Source of the DNA: Erwinia sp. HDF1-3R | Lineage (GTDB): Bacteria > Pseudomonadota > Gammaproteobacteria > Enterobacterales > Enterobacteriaceae | Reading direction: 5' to 3' | Length of the DNA stretch: 64,000 nt | Assembly (NCBI RefSeq): GCF_039621855.1 | Contig: NZ_CP155071.1 | Span: 2,542,001-2,606,000 of the forward strand | Part shown: positions 49,911-58,423 of the stretch, one piece after another | Layout: each line of letters starts with the position of its first letter | Numbering within the stretch: the first letter of the stretch is position 1 | Notes under the pieces: generated by a model | What the model was told of the DNA's origin: nothing | Database searches by the model: none | What the model saw: only the letters and a program-made list of their open reading frames with translations | Position numbers and translations under genes: made by a program

Positions 49911-50093
49911 GTGCCTGGCGGTCCTCGCGCCGCGCCTGGCGCGGTCCCTTCGCTCCGCTCGTCGACCTTTCGGACCGGGCATGACGGGACATCCCTGTCC
50001 CGGCATGCCCTTGTGCCAGCATCCCTGCTGGCCCATCCGGGTCTTCCTCCCTGCGCTCAGCGCTGCGGATTGCCTGTCACCGGGCCCCACCCG
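49898..50093 (-). repeat. structured inverted-repeat element, copy 1 (196 bp)
   Basis: A perfect 16-bp inverted repeat bounds the element: 49898-49913 (CGGGTGGGGCCCGGTG) and its complement at 50078-50093. Read on the minus strand, it opens with the arm, then ACAGGCAATCCGCAGCGCTG, then two hairpins with AGGGAT loops: CCAGC/GCTGG at 50016-50031 and GGGAC/GTCCC at 49986-50001. Another hairpin, CCGCG/CGCGG, lies at 49930-49944. It shows the same plan as the element at 50307-50505. No credible ORF runs through it; long antisense frames of btuR extend into it by chance. Confidence 0.85.
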
Positions 50094-50306
50094 CCTGCTC
50101 CTTTTATACTGTGTTGGCTGTAGATAAACGAGGTTCAGGGGTTACAGAAAACCTTGAAGGCAGGCAAGCCCTGCGATTGTAAGAATTATCTTCACATTGA
50201 GAGTAAATGGAGAGAAGGAAGTGGCGACCGTTTTAACTAAAAGTAAGCCAGGGCCCTATACGGAAAATGGTTTTATTCATAAAAGCGACTGTAAAGCCTG
50301 ACACGT

Positions 50307-50505
50307 GGACAATCCCAGCGGGTGACGGGCAATCCGCAGCGCTGCGGCGAGGACGAAGGGCCAGGCGAGGGCAGCAGGGATGCTGCACTCAGGGAGCGGC
50401 GGGCAAGGATGCCCGCTCGCGACCGGGCCGTCCGGCCTGGAGTCGGAGCCAAAGGCACCAGGCAAAGCCTGGCGTGAGGACGCCCGGCACCCGCTGGGAT
50501 TGTCC
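50307..50505 (+). repeat. structured inverted-repeat element, copy 2 (199 bp)
   Basis: A perfect 18-bp inverted repeat bounds the element: 50307-50324 (GGACAATCCCAGCGGGTG) and its complement at 50488-50505. Internal hairpins on the plus strand: CCGCAGCGCTGCGG palindrome (50334-50347), GCAGC/GCTGC with AGGGAT loop (50371-50386), GCGGGC/GCCCGC with AAGGAT loop (50399-50416), GGCC/GGCC (50426-50437) and CCAGGC/GCCTGG with AAA loop (50458-50472). The segment after the left arm matches copy 1 (ACGGGCAATCCGCAGCGCTG). The right arm is the head of the 45-bp tandem array. Confidence 0.85.
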
Positions 50506-50715
50506 GCCGCAACAGCAGATATCGCCGCCAGACAATCGCTGGGATTGTCCACCGCAACAGCAGATATCGCCGCCAGACAACCGCTGGAATTGCCCACCGC
50601 AACAGCAGATATCGCCGCCAGACAGCCGCAGGGATTGTCCACCGCAACAGCAGATATCGCCGCCAGACAACCGCTGGGATTGCCCACCGGCATAGCAAAT
50701 ATCGCAGCCTGCACA
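50491..50715. repeat. 45-bp tandem repeat, four full copies and one diverged
   Basis: Units begin at 50491, 50536, 50581, 50626 and 50671. The first four differ by one to four bases; the fifth is diverged in its second half. Each starts with CCGCTGGGATTGTCC or a close variant, which is the right arm of the adjacent inverted-repeat element, and continues with ACAGCAGATATCGCCGCCAG. A partial unit recurs at about 50784-50801. Because 45 is a multiple of three, ORFs with 15-residue repeats appear on both strands; I do not regard them as genes. Confidence 0.95.
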
Positions 50716-50808
50716 ACCGACCAGCGTATCCGCTCTTAAAGGGAGTCGAAGTCAGCACGCAGCGCGTGAGTGCGCGCGGCGCACCGCAACAGCAGATATC
50801 GTATCGAC

Positions 50809-51705
50809 TTAGCGGCTGTTATTTCTGGTGCTACTCTTCGCCGGCTTACCAGCAGGACGACGGCTACCGCTGACCTGGGTATGACGCTTAACCGCACGGC
50901 GAATCTGATTAGCCTTAGTACGACGACGATCCTTTTCTACCGCTACCTTGCTGTTAATTTCCGGAGGCAGACCGACCAGCTCACGCAGATAGTTAGTGGG
51001 GGCCAAATCCAGCTCCGTCCATCCACCGCGGGGCAGCCCTTTAGGTAAATTGATATCACCGTAGCGGGTACGAATTAATCGACTCACCTGAACGCCGACG
51101 GACTCCCACAGACGACGAACCTCACGGTTGCGGCCTTCGGTCAGCGTCACGTTATACCACTGGTTGATACCTTCCCCACCGGAAAACTTAAGGGTCTTAA
51201 AGGCGGCAGGACCATCCTCCAGCTGAATACCACGACTGAGCTGCTTGATCTTGTCATCATCGATCTGACCAAATACCCGTACCGCATATTCCCTTTCCAC
51301 TTCACGACTTGGATGCATCAGGCGGTTAGCCAGCTCACCATCTGTTGTGAACAGCAGCAGCCCACAGGTATTCACATCCAGACGTCCTACGGCTATCCAG
51401 CGTGCGCCGCGCAGCTTGGGTAAACGGTCGAAAACGGTGGGACGTCCTTCGGGATCGTTACGCGTACAGAGTTCGCCTTCTGGCTTGTAGTAAGCCAGCA
51501 CGCGGCACACTTCGGTAGCAGACTCGGCTAATGACAGCAGGTGCCCGTCAATACGCACCTTAAGGGCCTGAGACGGCTCAACGCGGTCACCCAGCGTAGC
51601 CATTTTGCCGTCCACGCTGACGCGTCCGGCTGAGATCATTGATTCGATTTCGCGACGGGAACCGTGGCCGGCTCGCGCTAAAACTTTTTGTAACTTTTCG
51701 CTCAT
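50809..51705 (-). CDS. rluB: 23S rRNA pseudouridine(2605) synthase RluB
   Basis: RluB modifies U2605 in 23S rRNA. The 298-residue protein (E. coli 291) has an N-terminal S4 domain ([20 protein letters not shown], residues 4-23), the RsuA-type catalytic motif [19 protein letters not shown] with the active Asp, and [11 protein letters not shown]. The C-terminus is basic ([20 protein letters not shown]), as in the family. Its stop is about 90 bp from the tandem-repeat array. Confidence 0.96.
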   Translation of the reverse strand: MSEKLQKVLARAGHGSRREIESMISAGRVSVDGKMATLGDRVEPSQALKVRIDGHLLSLAESATEVCRVLAYYKPEGELCTRNDPEGRPTVFDRLPKLRGARWIAVGRLDVNTCGLLLFTTDGELANRLMHPSREVEREYAVRVFGQIDDDKIKQLSRGIQLEDGPAAFKTLKFSGGEGINQWYNVTLTEGRNREVRRLWESVGVQVSRLIRTRYGDINLPKGLPRGGWTELDLAPTNYLRELVGLPPEINSKVAVEKDRRRTKANQIRRAVKRHTQVSGSRRPAGKPAKSSTRNNSR

Positions 51706-52731
51706 GGAGCACCCTCTTTGTCGCCTTCCCAGGCGTCATGATATATCGCTAAACAACAGGCACGGTGTAAGCTACTTAATCTGTTGTATTATATGTACTT
51801 TATAGATGGCATGGCTTGCGCGCAAGGCCACCCACAAGGATTCGTGGCCGCACATACTACATGATTTTACCGATAAAGGATTCTGTTAATTAATCACGTG
51901 GCAGTAGAGGACGACAGGCATTCCGGCCATTATCTGGCGCAGCGCCTACCCAGTAGCCGCTGTTACGCCGCCATTCAATTCCGGGCATCGCCTGACGTCG
52001 TGAGTTGATTTCATTACCAGGCCGGGCACAAGTAAGATATTTCTAAATAACCAGTATCTGACCAAATGCTGTAATAGGCTTAGCCTTTCGAAGAGTAATT
52101 TGGCTTAATACAGCTTTCGAAACGCTTTTTTAAACCACACCTTTGATTTGGCTTAAAATAACCTGTCCGTTGAGGATAAATTAATAATTAAGCTCTGCGT
52201 ATGATAATTCGCGGCCTATTGCTGTGATAAGCACCTTCTTTATTTCGCCCCCAAAAAGGGGCTATTTAGCCTCAGTTTGGCTTATAATACCCGCAGAGGA
52301 TGTAAAAGGTGTTTCCAGTTGTAATAACCACCACACCAATCATATGCGGCATTTTTATCTGCAAAAATGGCTTTTTATTAGCATTTACTGCTGCACAAAG
52401 GAAAGCAGCCAGCTTAACAACACGGTAGATTAGCTTAATCCCTGTTTAATTCTTTTTTCGTTTCGAGCTGCTATTAATTAGTTTGCCTGATGAATAAGAG
52501 TGTGTAGAATTCATTCAGGCGGACAGAGTGTCGCCGGATTGAAATGTTAAAAGAATATTATAATTTAGTTCTAAGTCGTAAACATAAATATATAAAACTT
52601 TATAAACTTTTGATTTAAATATACGGGAAGCTTTGGCTTCTCACCTCCTGCTGACCTGACGTCAGCATCGGCTTTCACGTCAATTATCTTCACCAGGGAT
52701 ATTCTGACGTGTCCGACTCGGTAAGTGAACG
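51706..52731. other. long AT-rich intergenic region between rluB and the lipoprotein protease gene
   Basis: About 1 kb with no complete gene that I can support. The first 350 bp include a coding-like fragment on the minus strand (51890-52042). From 52050 the base composition is clearly AT-richer than the neighbours. A motif TTTGGCTTA recurs at 52099, 52147 and 52276, each followed by A/T-rich TAATA, AAAATA or TAATA sequence. Such composition suggests foreign or decayed DNA. A 69-codon plus-strand ORF (52224-52433) has no coding character. Confidence 0.5.
51890..52042 (-). pseudogene. possible C-terminal gene fragment
   Basis: Between stop codons, the minus strand can be read as KYLTCARPGNEINSRRQAMP followed by GIEWRRNSGYWVGAAPDNG and RNACRPLLPRD. 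It looks protein-like (balanced composition, Trp/Tyr/Cys-containing) but has no start codon with a ribosome site and begins just after a TAG. It may be the tail of a lost gene. I do not recognise the parent family. Confidence 0.3.
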
Positions 52732-53358
52732 ATGAAAAAGATAATGATAATTGCGGCGTTAGCTTCGCTAACGCTGACCGGATGTTCCGTGGGGAAATAT
52801 CAGTACAGCAGCGAAGCAATGAAGCGTGTTGATATGAATTTCACCGGCATTCCTACCGTCCTCGGTATCGGTGCGCTGGGCACCAGTATCCCGCTGACGC
52901 CTGAATACAGCCTCACCGCAGCACACGTCGCTAAGTTCTCCGTACAGCGCGTTAAGGCTTACCACCCGTATTGCGACCTGGCGATCATTTACCATAAAAA
53001 TGATGCCGCTACGCTCGCAAAATTCCGCAGCGCTGAAATTGGCGCCCCCGTTAAAATGTATGGCTACAGCTTTATCTCTGCCATGCCGGTTGAATCTTCG
53101 GGCGTGAACCTGGCGCTGACCGGGATAAGAAATGAATGGAATAAACGTCCATGCGTAGCCATGGCTTCAAATGCCGGCGTGGTAAAAGGCATGTCAGGTG
53201 GAGCGGCTTATAACAGTGATGACACGATCGGCGGGGTGATTGTGGGCTTCACCAGTGAAGTCAAAAATCACAGGAATGCGGCAACACCGCTGAAAAACGT
53301 TTCACTCTATATTCCTTATCAGGATTTCAAAGAGTGGCTGGCGAAGTCCACAACCTGA
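52732..53358 (+). CDS. lipoprotein with a trypsin-like serine protease triad
   Basis: The 208-residue product has a lipoprotein signal (LTGC, Cys18) and then a chymotrypsin-type layout: His65 in SLTAAHVAKF, Asp82 in YCDLAIIYHKN and Ser155 in VVKGMSGGAAYNSDD with an oxyanion-type GxSGG. The spacing is compact for this fold. The target and location (inner face of outer membrane or inner membrane) are unknown. It lies between rluB and yciO, where E. coli has nothing, behind an AT-rich gap, so it may be acquired. The start has a weak ribosome site. Confidence 0.78.
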   Translation: MKKIMIIAALASLTLTGCSVGKYQYSSEAMKRVDMNFTGIPTVLGIGALGTSIPLTPEYSLTAAHVAKFSVQRVKAYHPYCDLAIIYHKNDAATLAKFRSAEIGAPVKMYGYSFISAMPVESSGVNLALTGIRNEWNKRPCVAMASNAGVVKGMSGGAAYNSDDTIGGVIVGFTSEVKNHRNAATPLKNVSLYIPYQDFKEWLAKSTT

Positions 53359-53451
53359 ACCAGGTTAATTGCCCTCTCAGAAATGGACAGACATGCGCAA
53401 CGATCAATAGCTGCCCAGCGGATAGGATATCCCGCCGGGCAGCCAGCATGA

Positions 53452-54072
53452 CTACAGGAATGGCTGTACGTCTCCAACCCCTTCCCTGACAACCTCCGGC
53501 GTATTCTCCGTAAGATCAATAACCGTAGTCGGCTGCTGTCCCAGATAGCCGCCATGAATAATTAAATCCACTAGCTTGCCTATTTCATCCTGAATGGCTT
53601 CCGGATCGGACTCCGTAAAATCATTGCCGGGCAGCATTAGCGACGTTGACATCATTGGCTCGTTCAGCGCTTCCAGCAGCGCCAGCGCAATCGGATTAGA
53701 CGGCACCCGCAGGCCAATGGTTTTTCGTTTATCGCTCATCAATCGACGCGGTACTTCCTTCGTCGCCTTAAGGATAAACGTGTAGTTGCCGGGCGTATTA
53801 TTTTTAATTAGCCTGAACGCCGTATTGTCGACATAAGCATAGGTCGACAATTCTGAAAGATCGCGGCACATCAGCGTGAAGTTATGGTTACCGTCCAGCT
53901 TGCGAATGCGGCAGATACGCTCCATGGCGGTTTTATCTTCCAGCTTGCAGCCCAGCGCGTAGCCCGAATCTGTAGGATATACGATCACGCTGCCTTTATT
54001 CAGTAGCTCAACGGCCTGTTTAATCAGGCGCGGCTGCGGGTTTTCCGGGTGAATATAGAAAAATTGACTCAT
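53452..54072 (-). CDS. yciO: YciO, YrdC/Sua5-family protein
   Basis: YciO (206 residues, as in E. coli) belongs to the Sua5/YrdC/YciO family, whose YrdC and Sua5 members make threonylcarbamoyl-AMP for tRNA t6A; YciO itself does not fully replace them in E. coli. Motifs: KGSVIVYPTDSGYALGC and the KRKTIGLRVPSNPIAL segment, with SLMLPGND near 145. The ATG at 54072 has GAGAGG upstream; the frame opens at 54111. It follows rnm by about 40 bp. Confidence 0.94.
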   Translation of the reverse strand: MSQFFYIHPENPQPRLIKQAVELLNKGSVIVYPTDSGYALGCKLEDKTAMERICRIRKLDGNHNFTLMCRDLSELSTYAYVDNTAFRLIKNNTPGNYTFILKATKEVPRRLMSDKRKTIGLRVPSNPIALALLEALNEPMMSTSLMLPGNDFTESDPEAIQDEIGKLVDLIIHGGYLGQQPTTVIDLTENTPEVVREGVGDVQPFL

Positions 54073-54113
54073 TAAAAAAACCTCTCGTTTGCCGCACGGC
54101 TGGCGGAACAAAC

Positions 54114-54983
54114 CTACTCTATTTCAGGAAAGCGCTGCCACACGGCCTCGACGCCCCCCGGAAGCCATAATTTTTTACCAAGCTCAATCCACGGGCAGGG
54201 CTGATGAAAATCAGAGCCCTGCGAAGCGGCCAGCCGATAGTCCTGCGCGTAGCGCGCCAGCTGAGTCCGTTCATGTGGCGCCTGCTGACACTGCGCCACT
54301 TCCATCGCGTCACCGCCCTCTTCACTGAAGTGTGAGATCAGGCGCTTAAGCCACTTGGCCGACAGCCCGTAGCGGCCCGGATGTGCCAGTACGGTTCGAC
54401 CGCCAGAATGATGAATAGCATCAATGGCTTGTTTAATTGTACACCACTGTGGCGGCGCGTAGCCGGTTTTCCCCCGGGCGAGGTAGTTTTTAAATACCTG
54501 CGCCATATTATCCGCCTTTCCCTGGGCAATCAGGAAGCGGGCAAAATGGCCACGGGTAATCGCGCCTCCCTCCGCCAGCGCCATTGCGCCTGCCAGCGCG
54601 CCAGGGATACGTGCTTTCTCCAGTCGCTCGGCAATAATTTCAGCCCGGGCGTGGCGACGCGCGGTCTGCGCGTTCAGAAACTCGACCAGCACCGGATGAG
54701 TGCAGTCGATGCCAAGCCCAACAATATGGATCTCATGGTTCTCCCACAGCGTGGAGACTTCCACGCCCGCTATCAGTCTTAGCGGTAGCTGATGCTTAGC
54801 AATCGCCTCACGCGCCGGCTGCACGCCTTCAGTGGTGTCGTGGTCGGTGATGGCCAGCACGCCCACGCGATGTTCCACGGCTCTCAGCACCAACGCCTCC
54901 GGGGTCAGAAACCCGTCGGAAGCGCGCGTATGGCTGTGAAGATCGTATATGGGAAAAGAACTAAGAAGGGTGGGTTCGCTCAA
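54114..54983 (-). CDS. rnm: RNase AM (YciV/TrpH), PHP-domain 5'-3' exonuclease
   Basis: The 289-residue protein (E. coli 293) trims rRNA 5' ends and hydrolyses 3',5'-nucleotide bisphosphates. PHP metal-binding motifs are clear: YDLHSHTRASDG (13-24), ITDHDT (about 45-50), GVEVST and SQGSDFHQP. It is divergent from the trp operon, with 283 bp between that hold the trp promoter and leader. Confidence 0.95.
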   Translation of the reverse strand: MSEPTLLSSFPIYDLHSHTRASDGFLTPEALVLRAVEHRVGVLAITDHDTTEGVQPAREAIAKHQLPLRLIAGVEVSTLWENHEIHIVGLGIDCTHPVLVEFLNAQTARRHARAEIIAERLEKARIPGALAGAMALAEGGAITRGHFARFLIAQGKADNMAQVFKNYLARGKTGYAPPQWCTIKQAIDAIHHSGGRTVLAHPGRYGLSAKWLKRLISHFSEEGGDAMEVAQCQQAPHERTQLARYAQDYRLAASQGSDFHQPCPWIELGKKLWLPGGVEAVWQRFPEIE

Positions 54984-55055
54984 AACGGCTCCGGCATCGG
55001 CGGAATAAATGGAGCAACATGATAACCAGAATTATCAGCGGAGAGAAAAAGAGTA

Positions 55056-55090
55056 TTGACTTTTTTGCCGCGAACCAGTTAACTAGTACA
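55056..55090 (+). promoter_or_regulatory. trp promoter and TrpR operator
   Basis: A -35 TTGACT (55056-55061) and a -10 TTAACT (55079-55084) are separated by 17 bp. The -10 lies in the operator palindrome centred on GTTAAC (ACCAGTTAACTAGTAC, about 55073-55090), nearly the E. coli TrpR site. TrpR-tryptophan binding would block polymerase. Confidence 0.9.
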
Positions 55091-55118
55091 CAAGTTCACA
55101 TGCAAGGGTATCTGAAAA

Positions 55119-55169
55119 ATGAAAACATTCACGTTAGTTATGACCGGCTGGTGGCGTACTTCTCCCTGA
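55119..55169 (+). CDS. trpL: trp operon leader peptide
   Basis: The 16-residue leader MKTFTLVMTGWWRTSP has two adjacent Trp codons (11 and 12), the sensor of attenuation; E. coli TrpL is 14 residues with the same WWRTS. An AAGGG ribosome site precedes it. Stalling at the Trp codons would let the antiterminator form; fast translation would let the terminator at 55217-55243 form. Confidence 0.93.
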   Translation: MKTFTLVMTGWWRTSP

Positions 55170-55216
55170 ACGGGCGGAGGAGTCATACACGTCATCAGAC
55201 GCTGTGCAGATACCCG

Positions 55217-55243
55217 AGCCCGCCTACAGCGGGCTTTTTTTTT
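55217..55243 (+). terminator. trp attenuator
   Basis: AGCCCGC and GCGGGCT form a 7-bp stem around CTACA, followed by eight T. It is 24 bp before trpE and is the attenuator terminator. The upstream pairing partners (anti-terminator) lie in 55170-55216. Confidence 0.92.
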
Positions 55244-55266
55244 AGCAAATTCAGAGAACTGACCTC

Positions 55267-56829
55267 ATGCAAAACGCCAGACCTACAGTGAAGTTGATAA
55301 CCGGCAATGCGCCCTACCGCGAAGATCCGGCATCCGTATTTCATCAGCTCTGCGGTGCCCGTCCCTCCACGCTGCTGCTTGAGTCGGCTGATATCGACAG
55401 TAAGCGCAACCTGAAAAGCCTGCTGATTGTCGACAGCGCGCTGCGCATCAGTGCGCTAAACGGCGTGGTCAGCATTCAGGCGCTTTCGGAGAATGGCCGG
55501 GCCATATTGCCGCTGCTTGATGCCGCCCTGCCCGAGGACGTAAGCAATAGCCTGCGTCCCGACGGTCGTGAACTCAGGTTCCCAAAGAATAATGACGTTC
55601 AGGACGAAGATTCCCGTCTTAAGGCAACCTCCGTTTTTGACGCGCTGCGTCTGATCCCTCAGCTGGTTAACAGCCCGCAGGAGGAGCGCGAGGCGGTGCT
55701 GCTTGGCGGCCTGTTTGCCTATGACCTGGTCGCCGGGTTTGAGGACCTGCCTCCCCTGAGCAACGATCAGCGCTGTCCTGACTATTGCTTCTATCTGGCA
55801 GAAACCCTGCTGGTTATCGACCATCAGAGCCAGACCGCCCGACTGCAGGCCAGCCTGTTTAGCCCGGCACCCGCCGAATTCCTGCGCCTGCAAAGCCGTA
55901 TCGAACAGCTGCATGCACAGATGCTCCAGCCAGCAGCCCCGCTTCCGGTGCAGCCGGTCGAATCGATGGTGCTGAGCGGCAACCAGAGCGACGAAGAGTA
56001 CTGCAGCGTGGTGCGTGAGATGCAGAAGGCAATTCGGGCGGGTGAAATTTTCCAGGTGGTACCTTCACGGCGCTTCTCTCTGCCCTGTCCCTCTCCGCTG
56101 GCGGCGTATGAGACGCTCAAAAACAGCAACCCCAGCCCCTATATGTTTTTTATGCAGGATCGCGACTTCAGCCTGTTCGGTGCCTCTCCGGAAAGCTCGC
56201 TGAAATATGACGCCGCCAGCCGGCAGATTGAAATTTATCCCATCGCCGGGACCCGCCCGCGCGGCAGACACGCCGACGGCACGCTGGACCGGGATTTGGA
56301 CAGCCGCATCGAGCTGGAAATGCGCACCGACCATAAAGAGCTGGCGGAGCACCTGATGCTGGTTGATCTGGCGCGCAACGATCTGGCCCGCATCTGCGAG
56401 CCGGGCAGCCGCTATGTTGCCGACCTGACCAAAGTCGATCGCTACTCTTTTGTCATGCACCTGGTGTCGCGCGTGGTGGGCCAGCTGCGTGGCGATCTGG
56501 ACGTGCTGCACGCCTACAGCGCCTGCATGAATATGGGTACGCTGAGCGGCGCGCCTAAGGTGCGCGCCATGCAGCTGATTGCTAAAGCTGAAGCCACCCG
56601 GCGCGGCAGCTACGGCGGCGCGGTGGGCTACTTTACCGCTAACGGCTCTCTGGATACCTGTATCGTGATTCGATCGGCATACGTTGAGGATGGCATCGCA
56701 ACCGTACAGGCGGGCGCGGGCGTCGTACTGGATTCCATACCGCAGGCCGAAGCGGATGAGTGCCGTAACAAAGCCCGCGCGGTTCTTCGCGCCATTGCCA
56801 CCGCTCATCACTGCAAGGAGATATTCTGA
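55267..56829 (+). CDS. trpE: anthranilate synthase component I
   Basis: TrpE (520 residues, as in E. coli) makes anthranilate from chorismate using ammonia from TrpG. The feedback-inhibition region [11 protein letters not shown] (about 35-45) and the catalytic chorismate-binding region ([41 protein letters not shown]) are present. It shares one base with trpG (TGATG), so translation is coupled. Confidence 0.97.
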   Translation: MQNARPTVKLITGNAPYREDPASVFHQLCGARPSTLLLESADIDSKRNLKSLLIVDSALRISALNGVVSIQALSENGRAILPLLDAALPEDVSNSLRPDGRELRFPKNNDVQDEDSRLKATSVFDALRLIPQLVNSPQEEREAVLLGGLFAYDLVAGFEDLPPLSNDQRCPDYCFYLAETLLVIDHQSQTARLQASLFSPAPAEFLRLQSRIEQLHAQMLQPAAPLPVQPVESMVLSGNQSDEEYCSVVREMQKAIRAGEIFQVVPSRRFSLPCPSPLAAYETLKNSNPSPYMFFMQDRDFSLFGASPESSLKYDAASRQIEIYPIAGTRPRGRHADGTLDRDLDSRIELEMRTDHKELAEHLMLVDLARNDLARICEPGSRYVADLTKVDRYSFVMHLVSRVVGQLRGDLDVLHAYSACMNMGTLSGAPKVRAMQLIAKAEATRRGSYGGAVGYFTANGSLDTCIVIRSAYVEDGIATVQAGAGVVLDSIPQAEADECRNKARAVLRAIATAHHCKEIF

Positions 56830-57407
56830 TGGCCGATATTCTACTGCTCGATAACTTTGACTCCTTCACCTATAACCTTGTCGACCAGCTGCGGGCCTTT
56901 GGGCATAACGTCGTGGTTTATCGCAACAGCGTCCCTGCGCAGACGCTGATAGAGCGCCTCCAGGCGATGGAAAAACCGGTGCTGATGCTCTCCCCCGGTC
57001 CCGGCGCGCCGGCAGACGCGGGCTGTATGCCTGAACTGCTGCGACGCCTGCGGGGTCATCTGCCGATTATTGGTATCTGTCTTGGCCATCAGGCCATTGT
57101 GGAAGCCTGGGGCGGCCACGTCGGCCAGGCCGGTGAGATCCTGCATGGCAAGGCTTCGGGGATCGCCCATGACGGCGAGGGAATGTTTGCCGGACTCAGC
57201 AACCCACTGCCGGTGGCGCGTTACCACTCGCTGGTTGGGAGCAATATTCCGGATGAACTGACGGTTAATGCCACCTTCAACGGCATGGTGATGGCCGTTC
57301 GTCACGATAACGATCGCGTTTGCGGCTTCCAGTTCCATCCGGAATCCATTCTGACCACGCAGGGCGCACGTCTGCTGGAACAAACCCTCGCCTGGGCGCT
57401 GGCGTAA
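56829..57407 (+). CDS. trpG: anthranilate synthase component II, glutamine amidotransferase
   Basis: TrpG (192 residues) supplies ammonia to TrpE. The class I GATase nucleophile Cys84 (GICLGHQAI) and the His-Glu pair (FQFHPESI, near 170) are present, with the oxyanion strand SPGPGAP. In E. coli and Salmonella this domain is fused to TrpD in one 531-residue protein; here it ends in a stop (57405-57407), and trpD starts 15 bp later with its own ribosome site. Confidence 0.96.
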   Translation: MADILLLDNFDSFTYNLVDQLRAFGHNVVVYRNSVPAQTLIERLQAMEKPVLMLSPGPGAPADAGCMPELLRRLRGHLPIIGICLGHQAIVEAWGGHVGQAGEILHGKASGIAHDGEGMFAGLSNPLPVARYHSLVGSNIPDELTVNATFNGMVMAVRHDNDRVCGFQFHPESILTTQGARLLEQTLAWALA

Positions 57408-57422
57408 GATAAGGAGAGAATG

Positions 57423-58421
57423 ATGAACGCTATTCTGGAAAAACTATACCAGGCGAATTCCCTGACGCAGGCCGAGAGCCACCAGCTGTTTACCGCCATT
57501 ATTACCGGGCAGCTGGAACCGACACAGCTGGCGGCTGCGCTGATTGCGATGAAAGTACGCGGTGAGCGTCCGGAAGAGATTGCCGGAGCGGCAACCGCGC
57601 TGCTGGAAGATGCAAAGCCCTTCCCGCGCCCGGATTACCCGTTTGCAGATATTGTCGGCACCGGTGGCGACGGCAGCAACAGCATCAATATTTCCACCGC
57701 CAGCGCCTTCGTCGCCTCGGCCTGCGGACTGAAAGTCGCCAAGCACGGCAACCGCAGCGTTTCCAGTAAGTCGGGATCGTCCGATCTGCTCGCCGCCTTT
57801 GGTATCAGCCTCGATCTGCCTGCGGATGAGGCGCGCAAAGCGCTGGATGAGCTTAACGTCTGCTTTTTATTTGCCCCTCAGTATCACACCGGTTTCCGTC
57901 ATGCGATGCCGGTACGTCAGCAGTTGAAAACGCGCACCCTGTTTAACGTGCTCGGCCCGCTGATTAACCCGGCTCGCCCGCCGCTGGCGGTGATCGGCGT
58001 CTACAGCCCGGAGCTGGTGCTGCCGGTGGCGCAGACCCTGAAAATGCTCGGCTACCAGCGTGCTGCCGTGGTCCACGGCGGCGGTATGGATGAAGTGGCG
58101 GTGCACAGCGCGACCCATATTGCAGAACTGCGCGACGGCGAAATCACCCATTATCAGCTGACGCCGGAGGACTTCGGCCTGAGCTTCCACCCGCAGGAGG
58201 CACTGGCAGGTGGCCTGCCAGAAGAAAATCGTGACATTTTAACGCGATTGCTCCAGGGTAAAGGCGAGCGCGCGCACGAAGAAGCCGTGGCAATCAACGT
58301 CGCTCTGCTGTTAAAGGTTTTCGGACATGAAGATCTGCGTGAGAACGCGCAGCAGGCACTGAACGTCATTCGCAGTGGCAAAGCTTACGAGCGCGTTGTG
58401 GCACTGGCAGCAAGAGGATAA
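57423..58421 (+). CDS. trpD: anthranilate phosphoribosyltransferase
   Basis: TrpD transfers phosphoribose from PRPP to anthranilate. The free-standing 332-residue protein has [14 protein letters not shown] (PRPP site, about 77-90), the [19 protein letters not shown] segment and HGGGMDEVA. Two ATGs overlap (57420 and 57423); the second is better spaced from GGAG. It is unfused from trpG, unlike in E. coli. Confidence 0.96.
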   Translation: MNAILEKLYQANSLTQAESHQLFTAIITGQLEPTQLAAALIAMKVRGERPEEIAGAATALLEDAKPFPRPDYPFADIVGTGGDGSNSINISTASAFVASACGLKVAKHGNRSVSSKSGSSDLLAAFGISLDLPADEARKALDELNVCFLFAPQYHTGFRHAMPVRQQLKTRTLFNVLGPLINPARPPLAVIGVYSPELVLPVAQTLKMLGYQRAAVVHGGGMDEVAVHSATHIAELRDGEITHYQLTPEDFGLSFHPQEALAGGLPEENRDILTRLLQGKGERAHEEAVAINVALLLKVFGHEDLRENAQQALNVIRSGKAYERVVALAARG

Positions 58422-58423
58422 TC

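Noticed and set aside
49242..50090. 282-codon minus-strand ORF opposite btuR
   Set aside because: It is antisense to btuR and continues into the structured element; codon use follows the shadow of the sense gene.
50389..50670. minus-strand ORF with 15-residue SGGDICCCGGQSQRL-type repeats, and plus-strand ATADIAARQ repeats
   Set aside because: Both come from the 45-bp tandem unit, whose length is a multiple of three; no start region, no ribosome site and no similarity to proteins.
50491..50715. CRISPR array
   Set aside because: Units are contiguous with no variable spacers, and no cas genes are near.
52224..52433. 69-codon plus-strand ORF in the AT-rich gap
   Set aside because: No ribosome site and no protein-like composition.
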